From contig CM034137.1 in NCBI GenBank assembly GCA_019914995.1, positions 4,987,155 to 5,051,154 on the forward strand: DNA of 64,000 bases, written 5' to 3'. Source of the DNA: Acanthochlamys bracteata (lineage: Eukaryota > Streptophyta > Magnoliopsida > Pandanales > Velloziaceae). Made by a program: the position numbers and the translations under genes. Below are positions 34,981-48,408 of the stretch, piece by piece (positions within the stretch are counted from its first letter, which is position 1; every line of letters starts with the position of its first letter). Below the pieces are notes generated by a model that was given only the letters and a program-made list of their open reading frames with translations, did not search any database and had not been told where the DNA came from.

Positions 34981-36345
34981 TTTCAGGTATAGATATTGAT
35001 ACTAGATTCTATTCTTTTTAATCTTCTATTTATCTTAAATACTTGATTTTCTAAATAATTGACTCTAGATTTGATAGTCTCTTTATACTTTGGATAGTCA
35101 TCCTGTAATTTTAAACATTTTATACAACCTTACATAAACTACATCTAGCTACATTCATTACACTAGGATACCATCTACAAATAAAACATGGAGCACTATC
35201 TATTCCTTCATATTTTTCCAAATATGATGGCATTCTTCATTCATATACTCCAAATTTCTGATTAATTAAAATATGGTTCTAAATTTTCGAATTCTTCATC
35301 TGAAGAATCATAGAGTATATTTGTTCCGGATATTTCTCTAATAAAATCCTTTTGTAATTCATTTCTATGTTTTTCTTCTAAAGATTCTATACTATCAATA
35401 GTTTCATCATCTAAAATTTTAGAATCTGTTTCTATTAGAGTTTCATTAACACATTCTAAAAGTTCTGTAGTCTTATTACGTTGATTCTTTCTTTTTGGTC
35501 ATGCATTACTAAGATGTTCTTCGCTATTACATGCAAAACATTTTAATCTTTTTCTTTAGTTTCTTTTAGGATTGAGTCTCCTAATATATTTTTATTTCGA
35601 TCTAAATATGGTTTCTTTCTATTAGATCTTTTTAAGTAATACCTCTTTTTAGAATAAGGTCTTCTTTCTTGTATATTTTCTTCTAGACCTTACTTCTCTA
35701 TAATCCTGATTAGGGACATACATATTATTTCAGAAAGCAAATTGTCCTTTCTTAAGTTGTCTAGCTGACTGAATTTCATTATATTTTGTGGTTAATACTT
35801 TCATAATATGCACTACTCCTAGTGTTATAGTCCAAAGTGTATCTGAATTTTCCTTAACTGGTGCTAAGTTATTCGTCTATTTCTATTTCTCTTCCTAATT
35901 CATATGGAAACTTTCTAAATAATCTTTTACCATATTCTTGGTTAAAACCAGCTCCTTCCTTTATATTAACATATTACCAAATCTGTTAGCATTTCTAACA
36001 TCTCTAAGGTTCATTTGTTCTATATGTAATAAAGCGTTTACTTGCATAGATACTAATCCTAAGTTAGGGTCTTCTCCTGTTACTAACTGATGTATCTGAT
36101 TAACATATTGTAAGGATTAGGACCTAAAGATAAAAGATGTTTATAACCACTGGGATGTTTTCTTTTATATACTTCCCATAATCCTCTTACAGATTCTACT
36201 GAAAATATTTCTAAATATCTAAATGCTTCTTCTCCGTCTTTACAATCTCGCATATTTTTCCAAAATTTTCCTATAATTAAATTCTTCCATGCATCTATGG
36301 TATTATTATCCATAACTGAGGATCATGTGCTGTAAGGTTTAGAAT
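34981..36345 (-). pseudogene. Right-arm coat protein and Cys cluster
   Basis: Mirror of 25761-27130 with the same TGA in the zinc knuckle. A frame at 36083-36313 with GEEAFRYLEIFSVESVRGLW is open here, while the left arm has a small indel at the same point (near 25913). Confidence 0.85.
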
Positions 36346-37883
36346 CTGTGCTTCTCCTAAAGTTTGGAAATTTATTTTGGGTTCTAATCTAAAATTACTA
36401 AAATCTTGTTTTGCTAGATAATATCTCTTCTTGGTAAATTTCCATAACTATAACTAGATGATTCTAATGTTCGTTCAGTTTTCTAAAATGGGCTAATAGT
36501 AGATGTAGGACTAGACTTTGTAGATTTTATAAGTTCTACTTGACTAATTTCACTAATTGCATCCAATTTTTCTTGACTAAACTATTTTATTCTAAATGAA
36601 TTATCTACTTCTATTTTTGCTAAGTCTAATTTTATAGGTGCTACGACTTCTAAAAGTTTTTGTTTTATAGGCTAAATATAATCTTTAAATACTACGCCGC
36701 TCTTTACTTTTTGAATAAATCTTTTTCTTATTCTCTAAATTTCTAATCTTTTTTCCATAATCGTCTAATGTTATCATGTCTGTCATTTAACTTAAAATGA
36801 ACACAATCTTCTGCTAAATTACCTTTTTAATATTTCTTTGACAATCATAGTATAGATACTCATTATCTTCTAATTTCCAAGAAATTTCTAGTCTTAGTAA
36901 ATCTTCAAAGGTTCTAATTGAATCTATACTATTTTCTTGACATGCTATTACTATAGGGTCTTCTATAGTTGTAGAAAATCCATTCATACATTCTTCTGCC
37001 TCATTGTCTTCTAAAGTTGATAATCTAACACTAATACTATTTCTAGCATTCTTATATATCATACTTATTTCTGGAATAAGAACGTTTGATTTTTGATGAA
37101 ATTCATCAAGAATCCGTTCTCTTCCGGTTAAGGCTGTTGGATCTATCTTGTTAGCTTTTAGCATTTTAATTCCTTTAGAACTAACTAGCTGTGTAACATA
37201 ATCCATTTCTAATTTATATTTAACTTCTCCATTATTAGTTAATCTTCCTTTGAATCCTAATGAGATTAATAAATTACTGCATGCAGTTTTTGCTTCATAA
37301 CCTTTGGTTTTTATTCCTATCTTAAGATGCTGCTGGACTCCTTTAGTAATACTAGCTAAAAAGTTTGGACAATAATAAAATATTCCTATATTTTGAGACA
37401 TATGTACTTCTATTGCTGCTTGTTCAGGGTCTGCCCATAATCATTATAAAAATAAAGTAATACCTTTGTACCTAAATAACATCTATTTAATCCTTTGATT
37501 CCTATTACTAGACATAAATGGATAAAATTAAACTGAAAATTTCTCCAAACTTTATAGGGTTCTAAACTCGCGACATCTAAAACTACATGTTGACCTCCTA
37601 AGCATTCTACTACACGTTTTCTTACAAAGAACTAAGTCTGATTAACAAAGTTTTCTATTTTATCGATATGATATAATTCTCTAGAAGAAATAAGGTCTAA
37701 ACCATTTTGTTTAAAATGTTCTAAATTCTGTTCTGGATCTATATTTGAACCTACTTCAATTAAATGCTTGTTACTTCTATTAAATATTTTACTTATAAAT
37801 GTTTGCTTTGAACTACTGGTAATAATTTCCTGAACTTCGTTTGGTTAAAATCCTAGAACTTCCACTAAAAGGTGTAGTCATTT
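36346..37883 (-). pseudogene. Right-arm movement protein and linker
   Basis: Mirror of the left-arm movement protein; longest open piece 36814-37401. Two residues differ from the left arm (Ile for Met and Val for Ala). Same stops as the left arm. Confidence 0.85.
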
Positions 37884-38178
37884 TATGGAGAAAAATTTTA
37901 ATTCCTTGGATGGTCCATTTATACTGCTGGGTTTTATTATATCAAGTTTGTCTACTTTCTTAGTAAGATCGTCTATTTCCTTATTTAAACTTATTCTTTT
38001 GTTTCTCTTCTAATACTAAATCTAATTTAGTATTTACTCGAATTAAAAGACTAATAATTGTATTGTTTTGTCTACTTGGAGTTTTATCTTGTGAAGGGGT
38101 AGGATCAAGCTTACTAAATCCTTCGGCTGGAAACAAATATTTTTTAGTTTCTAATAAAGCTTCTTGATAATCTTTCAT
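37880..38178 (-). pseudogene. Right-arm ORF2
   Basis: Begins MKDYQEALLETKKYLFPAEG at 38178. Unlike the left arm it has no early frameshift and is open to 37981, where a stop interrupts it. This shows that the left-arm shift near 23965 arose after the duplication. Confidence 0.7.
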
Positions 38179-38623
38179 AAAGAAAACGATTTTCTAAAAA
38201 GTTCTGTTAATGTACCTACTTTAATGTTTATAACTTTGGAGTTGTCTTCTTATTACTTGAAACTAATATTTCTATAAAAGTGAAAATCTATATTACTTTA
38301 AAGATTTAGAACTAAATCAATTAAACTATTTAATACAGGGTCTGAACTATGGAGTAGATGCTTAAGTTCACTATTCTTTTTAAAATCACACTTAATTTTA
38401 CGCTTATCTAATGTAATTGTTATCCTAGAATTATGAGAAACTTCTAAGTCTAAATAATCAAATTTCTACAGATCCACCTTCTTCTTCTTCGGAAATTTCT
38501 GCTAAATTAAGATGTTCAAATAATGTTTCAAAGTTAACTATATATTCTTCACTAGCTTGAAGATATGGTCTTCCTTCTACTTCTCTATATTGAGGAATAA
38601 GTTGAGTATAGAGGGACTGTTAT
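38175..38623 (-). pseudogene. Right-arm ORF Y (deleted) and ORF X
   Basis: ORF X ends at TGA 38458-38460. The ORF Y CTG is at 38469-38471 with the TAG following it, as on the left. ORF Y has the same ~119-nt deletion and stays ATGA-overlapped with ORF2. Confidence 0.65.
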
Positions 38624-38742
38624 GATGAACTAGTTTAATACTTTCTAATTAAACATAAAGTAATAACTGTCCCTCAATGAAATAGTCGTTATAAATACTC
38701 TTCCATTTCTCTGTAAATATAGCAAATCACTTACACATAATA

Positions 38743-39712
38743 ATTTTCGATATCATTTGCACAATCAGCAGAATTTCAGCATTGATAATTAATAAATAAT
38801 TTTGATGAAATATAAATTCTAAGCTAAAAGAAATGAATCATACCTTTAGATAGCTTCCAACTTAATATTATCTTACTTATCTTATCTTTGGATGACTCAT
38901 TTCTATTATTTTGCTGAAAAGATGTTTCTAGAAAAATTTGGCAACATGATGGATGTCTCTTCTATTACCATGTGCTCATCTTTCATTCTATTAGTTGCAT
39001 TCATCTCTTTACTCCTCTATAACTTATGAAGAGCACTCTACAACTTAATTTTCAAAGTGTTTTTCTGTAGGAAGTTGTTAGAGATTCACAAACTTAAAAG
39101 ACATTTTCAATATCGGAATTGGATTAAAATATCTTATAACACATCCAAACCGGAGATGATATCGTAAGATTAGCTTCACATGTTGAGTTACATGGCGAAT
39201 AAAACATAATACGTCAATGAATCAAAATCCCAAGAAGAATTGTTGGCAGTTCCTATTATTGTAAATAATACTGTAGAAAATTAATAGTTTTATTCAACAA
39301 TTGAAGCTTCATTTTGCCAATCCCTCAAAGACCGCAAACAGAGTTTTGCAAGACTCAATTTCACACTTCAACAAGTATTTAAATCCATGTGAGATAATAT
39401 TTATAACTCATTTTAAAAACAAAACTCTCAAATAGAAAAATTTTTAAAAATAGTAAATTCATAGAAATTTATATTAGCAAATAAAGTATATTTGCAAAAT
39501 CATTTTACAATATTTAAATTTGTTTTGAAAAATCCATTCACAATCTAGTGCAATTTTGCATCAAGGATAAAGAGCCATGAGGTCATAACAAATATGAAAA
39601 TTAATACAAAGAAGATATACTTACCTCTTAATTGAAATATGATGTTTATCTCTTTATATAATTTACCTATTGATGGCTTCTTCTGGAGATCATTGGACTC
39701 ATGCTTGAATAT
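38743..39712 (-). repeat. Dispersed repeat, copy 3
   Basis: Reverse complement of 22394-23361, including the ~134-bp segment missing from 1-815. Confidence 0.8.
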
Positions 39713-40366
39713 AAATAATGCAATTTGAGCAGCTCCTTGCTTTTACAAAATTTCAACAGAGAGTTGTTCATCTATTATTTAAATGCCAGCTAGCTATTCT
39801 TCTGCTGGATGTACATTTCTTCACTTTCCTTAACTGAATTTGTAAAACAGCTGAATTCTTTCTTGGCCTACTATTAGTCTCATATAAAGTATATCATGAA
39901 TGAATTCTTCAACAGATTAAAGTTCTTAAAAATTATATTGCTTTGAATGATGTTGAATAATAAAAGAACTTGTATTATATATCATTAAATTTGCTCTTTG
40001 GCAAAGACTTGAAAACATTTTCAATGCATCATTTTTGTTAGTAAGAAAGAAAAGTGAATAAAATCATAGTAATCATTTTTGTAAGTAGGTTCATGTGCAT
40101 TGTTGGAATGACTTGCATTGATTTAAATAAACAATTAGTAATTTAACTCTCATGAAGGCATCTGTAAAGGTTTTCAGGTTTGATCTTCACTTTGCAATGA
40201 TCTTTGACTAAGTTATGTTCTGAAGACTTGAGTAAGATTCTTGTAATGTAGTATCTAAGCGTCTCCGGCACATCTATCCATTTTTCTGCTGGCTTTCAAC
40301 TAGACAGAAAACCATCAATATATAATATATATGTGTCCAGATGAAGAGAGTTTCTGTCCAGATGCA
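39713..40366. other. Non-coding sequence of the right arm
   Basis: Mirror of 21738-22393. No gene seen. Confidence 0.4.
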
Positions 40367-40625
40367 GGGGGTGTTTGGCTTTGCTTTCCCCCAACCCAAC
40401 TTTTTAATTCTTCATTTCACGTTTTTCAATACATATTTTATAAATATATAAAAAATTTATTTAAAAATTTAGAAAGTGTAGAAAAATTCTACGGAGTGAG
40501 ATCTTTTTATTGCATATTTTTATTATTTTTTTAGAAGTAAAAAAAATAGAGCTCGTTTTTCAAAAAGGACAAAAATACCCTTCATTTCACAAAAGCTCCA
40601 TTTCATAAGCAATCCCAAACGCCCC
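40367..40625. mobile_element. MITE-like element, right-arm copy
   Basis: Mirror of 21479-21737 with the same ends; one base differs next to the GGGGCGTTTGG end. Confidence 0.7.
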
Positions 40626-41251
40626 CGCAATCTTGTTGGTAATCTTTTCATCCTTTTTGAAGTAACAGATCAATCATCAAAACTTGCAATATTCTAATAA
40701 TTTATACATTCTTGGATAAACGTGCTGTCACATTTTATACCTTTTTTTGTTCGTTAGTAGCATAGTAGCCAGAAATTCAAAAGCTTCATGCATACTCACA
40801 TTAATATTATTTAAAAGAAAATTTTGTAAAGCCCAAAATTCTTACCATTTCAATAGAACGGATGGATTGCAATGAATTTTAATGATTTAACGTATTTTAT
40901 TAAAATACATTTGCACGAATGTTCAGAATTTTTTCAATTTAAAAAAAAATAGCAATTCAATGTTCATCAAACATCATTCAACAAACATTTAATAAATTTT
41001 ATCTATGGTAGATTCATTTGCCACAATTTAATAATTTTTCATTCAACAAGACAATTTTCAAAATCTAATTTTTAGATGTATGCAAGCATGTTTTTACAAA
41101 CAATTATGAGATACAAGATATCATTCAAACAAAATGACAAGTGACAAAGTTTCAACATGAGTTTCATTCGAATTCAAATGCTAAAAGTCATCAAGATCAT
41201 CAAAAGATTGGATTACTTACCTTCACATTTGTAGAATTTCTGTAATGACAA
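40626..41251. other. Non-coding sequence of the right arm
   Basis: Mirror of 20856-21478. No gene seen. Confidence 0.4.
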
Positions 41252-41837
41252 TTTATCTCTTTGGTACCCAAATTTCTTTGGGTTCTAAAGTGTTGGTAAT
41301 TTTGAAAGTATGTTTGAACATCCACATCTTTTTATTTATACCTTGGTTTTTCTTAAATTTGGAATAATCGGTTAAATAATCATCATTACATGCAACATGG
41401 GAGGTGGATGGATTACCTTGCATAATAATGAGTTCTTTGGAGGACGGCTGCTCTTGGGAATTCATATTACCCTTTACGTTATTTTCGTTATTTTTAAACC
41501 AACGAGAGCTTAGCTTGTGACCCTTTCTACAACAATAGAAACACTTAATAAAAGGAGTTGAAGAGTGTACCATATTAGTGTTATACTTACTGGAGAATGC
41601 GACACTTGTAGTTCTAAAGTTCTGCTAGCCAGTGGTTTGGTTCACAGTAAGGTTCTCACTAGTTGGCATAAGCTAAATACATTCTTTCTAAATGCACCCT
41701 TTCTATGAGCCAAGTATAGCATCCAATCTGTTTTTACCTTTAATAAATTTTGCTAAAGAAGCTTGCGGATCAACGTTCTTGCCAGCCAACTCTTTCACCT
41801 CATTTCTTAGTATTACAAAAATTGATACCGAGTTGAT
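41252..41837 (-). pseudogene. Ty1/copia gag relic, right-arm copy
   Basis: 106 codons are open at 41253-41573 from MVHSSTPF through the zinc knuckle CFYCCRKGHKLSSRW to KEIWVPKR. The left arm has one base fewer in the GTAAAGGG run and is broken there. Confidence 0.75.
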
Positions 41838-42815
41838 ACTAAAGTATTACAAAAACGAAAATGATATAACTATTATGGTTATAATTTTAAGAAATACGTA
41901 TCTAAGAGGAAGATATATGTTGAGAAAAGCAAAAATGAGTTCGCAGATGTAAAAGAGAATAATCAAGAAGGTTAGATTTAGAGGTAAAACGGAAATCTTT
42001 ATGGGTGTCTTGCTCCTTACTCGGTACCCTTCCCTACTCGTTTCTATATTCTCTCTCCCTTTTTTTATAATTTTTTAAATAACACAAGCTTTCAGGTACA
42101 TTTGCCTAGACCAGCTAGCACTAGATGAAGCTCTTGGTTGCCAATCAGGCAAAGAGATATCTTCTTCAGCTTTGCTATTTAATGGGTGCATCTAAGCATT
42201 AATCCCTATCACAAGGATAACTCAAACTAGGTACTGGTCGTGCTTATTATTACTTTTCTTTCATCCTGTTCAACCCCAAACATCGCCTAACACCGACTTA
42301 AATAGGTATCAACGGGATGACTCAGAGAATTGCAGGTCAAAGTACTAACAAGCAAACAATTCTAACACCATTAAAGCCAACTGATCCTAATTACAGAAGA
42401 ACAAGAAGATATGCAGCATGTCTACACATGAGTTTTGCTATCAAAACCTTCTCTGTTTACGTCAGCATACTACATGCAATGCAAGAACGGAAACAACTTG
42501 TGGGAGATGACATAATAGAAGGAGCCTGGGAGTTTCAATTTCAGGAAATCCCTAAAACTTTTATTAAAATGCTAAAAGACTTACAACGAGAGCACTGGGA
42601 ACACTTCGGAAGATCTCTCTTCAAAAGAAAACTCGATGCTTTAAAGAAACTTTGTACATATTTATAAGTAGATAAGTAACCTAACTAGAATTCTGCCAAC
42701 TTAACTAGAATTATATTAACAATACCTTGGTAAGGTTAATTAACTCTTGATCTTGGCTGGCACATTCTGCATCGTTTATATTAACCATAATTGAGTCTGG
42801 TTGATCTATGATTGA
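41838..42815 (-). promoter_or_regulatory. Right-arm viral intergenic region and leader
   Basis: Mirror of the left-arm control region, with TATAAATA at 42659-42666 (minus strand), AATAAAAG near 42557-42564, the palindrome upstream, and the leader running toward 41838. It sits downstream of copy D's polyprotein, so here it is in its natural position. Confidence 0.75.
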
Positions 42816-43463
42816 GTATCTAGAAGCCAGCTCTTTTTGGTCCAAAGCGTTGATCACTATCTCGATGTGATATATTGTCTATATCAGCACACTGATTGTC
42901 CATGTCTGCATACTGGAACATTGGGCTATCTGTTCTTTCGGATTCTGAACTGTCAATTTATATTCTGATTAACATGCAGTTGGATTTGTAATCCCTTTGA
43001 ATATTTTAAGGTTTTTAATAGTTTCTTCCACTAATTTCTTTAGTTCTCCTTTTCTAAAAATAGTTATTTTGGGTCTAACATTATTCAAGTAAGATGCAAT
43101 AACATGAACAGTGTGAGAAAGACTACCATGTATGTCAACAGTTTCTCGTTCTTTGTTTTGAGAAGGACTGTTCTGTGTCCCTTCATATTCGTTTTCATGT
43201 TTGCTACATTCTCTTTCGCTACCTGTAAATGTAAAATTTTTGAAATTGGCAGGGATATCCAGATTTGATTTGTGTTTACCGGTGACTGGTGAAACCGGAG
43301 TAGCCACTTATTTCTCAGCACAAGTGAATGAATGCTGTTTCTGCTCGTTTCCTAGCACGAGTAGTTGCTGTTCCTGTAGTTTGTTTTATCTCCTCAACAG
43401 GTTTGGAGGGCTTTTGCTGGATATAATTCAGCCTTACCTGAATGAGCAATCTTTCTAAGTCTG
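42816..43463 (-). pseudogene. Viroplasmin coiled-coil end and acidic tail (copy D, within the arm)
   Basis: Mirror of 18646-19288, with 42969-43307 open. It is continuous at 43463 with the viroplasmin domain of copy D, so this is copy D's own C-terminus. Confidence 0.85.
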
Positions 43464-44100
43464 CCTGTTTGTTGAGAAGTTGTAATTTTTCTTGATGAAG
43501 ATAGGATACTGTCTCATAAATCTTTTTGACCGTCTATGCTAATGTAGTACAATGATCACAAAAGACAAACTTTTCTGAAGTGTCTTTGGCAATCTTATAA
43601 GAAACTTGAGGGTCTATATGTGCAGTTCTCAAGGAAGGAAACAAATAAAAATTTATGCCAAGAAATTCTCGTGCATAGTCTAATGCTTCAGTGAAATGAT
43701 TAAAACCTTTGTATGATGCATTAGAAAAATCTGTAATGCTATTAAGACTTCTACCCAATGTATAAAATACTCCTGGTAAACGACCTCTGAATACTACATA
43801 AAATGAAAAATTCTTCTTGTCATGAGCAAAATGATATGTCAATGCATTCATGCTAGTTAAAAAGTATTTCTAATCATGTTTCTAGAAGGCTTGCCATAAA
43901 TTGTCTAATAAACATCTCTATTCTTTATTTAAGCTCATCTCTTGTCTGTCTAAAGGTCTGAAAGTAATATTGCTGGGAGGAAAACTGATTAACTCATGCT
44001 TTCTAAAATGAATCTTTTCTAAATTATTATTGGGAATTAGAGTCTGAAAGCTAGGTCTTGGTACAGGATTACTAGAGTTCTGCAAACTAGTTCTTACTAC
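43464..44100 (-). pseudogene. Copy D viroplasmin domain and linker
   Basis: Open at 43534-43851 with NFSFYVVFRGRLPGVFYT, NASYKGFNHFTEAL and, toward the 3' end, FCDHC. A stop near 43868 and others in the linker break the link to RNase H. Confidence 0.85.
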
Positions 44101-44600
44101 TTACATTGGCGGGAGTCTTGGTGGAGGCTACATCTGTAGAAAGATAAGAGTTAGGAATCTACTAAGAATATCTGCTAGCCTATTATCTTTATCTTTAATA
44201 TGTTCTATTTCTATAAGCAAACCATCATTAGTAATCCTATCTATAAAGTTAAGCCATCCTCTCTGGTTTGATCTTTTTCCATTCATTTATCATAAAACTT
44301 GACTATGGCTTCGCAACTAGTTCTAAGAGTTATTTCTGGTTTAGGTGAATATAACAACTTTTCTTAGTATCTTTAGGTGAATATTTATTTGGTTTAGATA
44401 ACAAAACTGCTCCCCATCCTAAATGAGATCCATCTGTTTCAATAATCAAATAATCAGATTCTAAAGGTAATTCTAACAGAGGTATTTGTTTAACTTTTTC
44501 CTTAATCTACTGAACTAATTTTATATATTCAGAATGAATAGATCTTTATCCTTTTAAACTAGTCTTTGCATATAAAGGACCTTCAAATTTTCCTAAGTCC
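44101..44600 (-). pseudogene. Copy D RNase H, partly deleted
   Basis: Keeps the part around CEAIVKFYDK (about 44305) and the downstream RLADILSR equivalent (about 44170). Between about 44345 and 44370 the segment with ESELLAINY is missing, so one catalytic Glu is lost. Confidence 0.75.
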
Positions 44601-45545
44601 TTTATGAAAGGTCTAGAGTAATTTAATACTCAGAAGAAATTATTGTATTTCTTTTAAATTTCCTAATTTATAAGGAAAACTAAATATATTTTACATATAT
44701 GTTCTTTTAATTCAATTTTTTTCTTTAGCAAGTTGCATTTTGTTTTTATTAATAATAATTCCGTGCTCTAAGAACTCTTTTAGTACCAACTGTAAATGTC
44801 CTAAATGTTCTTCCTTAGACTTAACCAAAGACAAGTATATTATCTATATATACAAAAAAAATTCTGAGTATTTTCTAAATACTTCATCCATTTTTCTCTG
44901 GAAAATAGATGGAGCATTCTTAAGTCCAAAAAAGGCATAACTAACCACTCAAAATGTCCTTCTGGACAAGTAAAAGTTGTCCAGGGAATACATTCTTCAT
45001 GCATTCTACTTGCCAAAATCCTAATTTACAATCAAATTTACTAAATATTTTTCTTTCTTTAATTCTTTATAATAATTCATTCTTATTAAGAATAAGATAT
45101 CCGTTGTCTATAGTATTATCATTTAATCTTTTATAATTTATAACCATTCTGGATTTTCCTCTTATTATTTCACTATGATTTCTTACTATAAATGCAGGTG
45201 ATCTATGGGGACTTTCAGATCTTCCTGTAACTCTTAATTTAAATAATTCTTCTATACGCATCTTAAAATATTTTCTGTCTGCTTCAGATGCTTTTATTGT
45301 ACCTGCTTTTATAACTAAATTTTTATTTAATAATTTTAAATGACAAGCAGTTTTGTCTTTATCCTAATATTTTTGAATGTCTTCTCCTATAATTTCTAAT
45401 TTCTCAAGTTTGGAAACCAGTTGTGTTAAACTTGTTTCTTCTAACAAATTATAAGTTAACTGTAAAGTTTCTTCCATAAATTCTAATGATTCTAAATCAT
45501 CTATATCTATTGAAGCTTCTTCTAATAGAGAAAGATATTCGTTTA
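44601..45545 (-). pseudogene. Copy D reverse transcriptase
   Basis: Recognisable from EETLQLTYNLLEET (about 45470) through SPHRSPAFIVRNHSEIIRGK (45180-45235). The rest is in broken frames: the YIDD region (about 44840-44860) is damaged by an indel, and MPFGL is shifted by extra bases near 44930. Confidence 0.85.
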
Positions 45546-46230
45546 AGAGAAAGATATTCTAAATCATCTGTATCTATATCTAGTAGATTCTTCAGGCAGA
45601 CATTGGCCTTCTATTGACAGGGGTAAACTTTGGCTTGGATAGGAATAGGAGGCTATTGTGCTAATAAGAAAGATGTGCTAAACCCACCACGCTTTCCAAC
45701 GTACTCTGATGTAGAGATAGTAGGACAAATGAAGGAATGTCTATGTTGAAGGACAAAATCTTTATTTAAAGTAATACTACCATCATCTTTAATAAAGAGG
45801 AAATTCCTAAAATTACATTATGCTTTAAAGTTAATCCTCTATCAAAAGTTTGGGTTATAGGTAAGGTATATCCTGTACTATAGCCACAATTTGTTTTAAA
45901 ACAAATCTTAGTCTCTGTAGGAATAGTAGTAGTATAAGTATATGTATCTCTATTCATTTATGTTGCAACTAAAGGTTGCTTAGTAGTCTTTCTAAAATAT
46001 TTCACTGAAATTATATCTGTAGTAAGGACAGTATTAGTGCATCCTGTGTCTATCATAACTAATGTCTCTACTACATATTCTTCTATATGTATTTTACACA
46101 TTACTTTTAATGTTCCTATCTCATTATAATTGTTACAAACAATTATAGGTTCTTCAACTAAATTTAAATTTGTTATCTCTTCTAATTCTGGTGTACAGTT
46201 AGGTTCTGGGATTGGTTTTGGAATAGGCCT
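45546..46230 (-). pseudogene. Copy D aspartic protease
   Basis: IDTGCTNTVLT at about 46030-46060, flap-side region open at 45766-45957. A short duplication (GTTTAAGAGAAAGATATTC repeated around 45535-45560) lies just downstream. Confidence 0.8.
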
Positions 46231-47005
46231 AAAACTAAATTCTTCCTGATGTTTACTACTTTCAGGTATGTCGAAATCTAAGCTAGATGCTAATCGTTTT
46301 AATCATCTGTTTATCTTAAATACTTGTCCTTCTAAATAGTTTACTCTAGATTCTATGCTTTCTTTACATTTTAGATATTCATCTTGTAATTTTAAACATT
46401 TTATACAACCTTCTAGAAAACATAAACTACATCTAGCTCTATTCATTATGCTAGGATACCATCTACAAATAAAACATGGGGGTCTATCTATTCTTTCATA
46501 TTTTTCAAGTATGATGGCATTCTTCATTCATATATTCTAAATTGTCTGAATAATTAAAATATGATTTTAATTCTCCAAATTCTTCATCTGAAGAATTATA
46601 ATTAATGTTAATTCTTGACATTTCTCTAATAAAATCTTCTTGTAATTCATCTAGATATTTTTCTTCTAAGGACTATACTATAAATAGTTTCATTATCTGA
46701 AATTTCCGAGTCTAGTTCTATTAGAGTTTCAGTAGCACATTCTAATAATTCTGTACTCTTATTATGTAGATTCTTTCTCTTTGGGCATGCGTTACTAAGA
46801 TGTTCACCATTACATGCAAAACATTTTAATCTTTTCCTATAGTTTCTTCTAGGACTAAATCTTCTAAAATTTTTATTTCGATCTAAATAAGGTTTCTTTC
46901 TATTGGATCTTTTTAAATAATACCTCTTTTTAGAATAAGGTCTCCTTCTTCTATACTTTCTTTCTGGACCTTGGTTCTCTATAATCCTAATTAGGGACAT
47001 ACATT
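46231..47005 (-). pseudogene. Copy D coat-protein C-terminus and Cys cluster
   Basis: The zinc knuckle is CFACNGEHLSNAC (one codon shorter than in copy E, so CX2CX3HX4C) in the frame 46647-47000. The second Cys cluster is in 46303-46527: CFICRWYPSIMNRARCSLCFLEGCIKCL, exact CX2CX11CX2CX4CX2C. The two frames are separated by shifts. Confidence 0.88.
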
Positions 47006-47640
47006 ATTACAAAAAGTAAACTGTCCTTTCTTAACTTGTCTAGCTGTTTGAATCTCTCTACATTTTCTTGTTAAGACTTTCATAATATGAGTTACTCTCT
47101 ACTCTCTCTGTATTATGGTCCAAAGTGTTTCTGGATTTTCTTTGACTGATGCTAAATTATTCCATTCTCTTTCTATTTCTCTACCTAAATCACCTGGAAA
47201 TTTTCTAAATAATCTTTTGCCAACTCCTGGTCAAAACCAGTTCCTGCCTTTGTAACCATATTAACATATTCATTACAAAATCATTTTGCATTTCTTACAT
47301 CTCTAAGTTGCATTTGTTCTATATGTAATAAAGCATGTGCTTGCATAGATACTAATCCTAAATTATGATCTTCTCCTGTACTAACTGATGTATCTGATTT
47401 TTAAAATTATAAGGATTAGGTCCTAACGATAAAAAATGCTTATATCCTAAAGGATGTTTTCTTTTATATACTTCCCATAATCCTCTTACAGATTCTCCTA
47501 AGAAAATGTTAAATATCTAAATGCCGCTTCTCCAAATGTACAGTCTCACATATTTTTCCAATAATTTCCTACTACTAAATTCTTCCAAACATCTAAAGTG
47601 TTATTCCATAATTGAGGGTCATGTTCTATAAGATTAAGAA
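47006..47640 (-). pseudogene. Copy D coat-protein core
   Basis: Same capsid core as other copies (GPNPYNF near 47420, VRGLWEVYKRKHP near 47470), with several one- and two-base losses. Confidence 0.75.
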
Positions 47641-48408
47641 TTCTGAGCTTCTCCTAAAGTTTGAAAATTTATTTTAGGATCTAATGGAAAGACTTTTTCC
47701 TTTATATTTTACATTAATAAAATCTCGGTCTACTAAAGCAATATTTCTTCTTGGTAAATTACCATAACTATAACTTGATGCTTCTGATGTAGGTTCGCTT
47801 TGCTAAAATGGACTAATAGCAGATGCAGGACTAGACTCTATAGATTCCATAAGTTCTACTTGGCTAATTGGAATATAGTCTGTAAATCTAACGCGAGTGC
47901 TATTCCTAACATTTTTGTACATCATACTAGTTTCTAGAATAAGAACGTTTGATTTTTGATGAAATGCATCAAGAATCCACTCTCTTCCAACTAAAGCTAT
48001 AGGGTCTATCTTATTAGCTTTTATCTTTTCTATACCTTTTGAGCTGACTAATTGCGTAACATCATCCATTTCTAATTAATAACTAACTTCTCCATTATTA
48101 GTTAATCTACTTATCAATCCTAAAGAAATTAATAAATTACTACTGGAAGTTTTTGCTTCGTATAACCTTTGGTCTTTGTTCCTATCTTAAGATGCTGGAC
48201 TCCTTTAGTAATACTAGATAAAAAGTTTGGACAACAATAAAACATTCCTACGTTTTGGGACATATATACTTCTATTGTTGCTATAGCTGCTTGTTCAAGA
48301 TTTGTCCATAAATAACTTCTATCTAATCCTTTGATTCCAATTACTAATAAGCTGTGAGCTTCTTAAAACTTTATAAGCTTGTAAACTTCTAACGTCGAAT
48401 ACAATATG
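47641..48408 (-). pseudogene. Copy D movement protein, internally deleted
   Basis: Movement domain remains with FYCCPNFLSSITKGV (about 48200-48250), then SSKGIEKIKANKIDP and ILDAFHQKSNVL (open 47803-48069). At about 47875 the sequence jumps from RFTDYIPI to SQVELMES, deleting most of the Glu-rich linker. A small deletion near 48355 resembles one in copy B. Confidence 0.8.

Larger units (their letters stand above)
32358..43463 (-). repeat. Right arm of the ~11.1-kb inverted repeat
   Basis: Reverse complement of 18646-29740. The inner end (32358) abuts non-viral DNA. At the outer end viral sequence continues without a break into copy D, so homology with the left arm stops there only because the left arm is cut at that point. 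Confidence 0.95.

Noticed and set aside
18646..43463. Inverted repeat as an assembly artefact of one collapsed or mirrored contig
   Set aside because: The arms differ by scattered substitutions and small indels (summed coordinates drift by about 11), some of which change reading frames, and each arm has a different continuation at its ends. It still deserves long-read confirmation.
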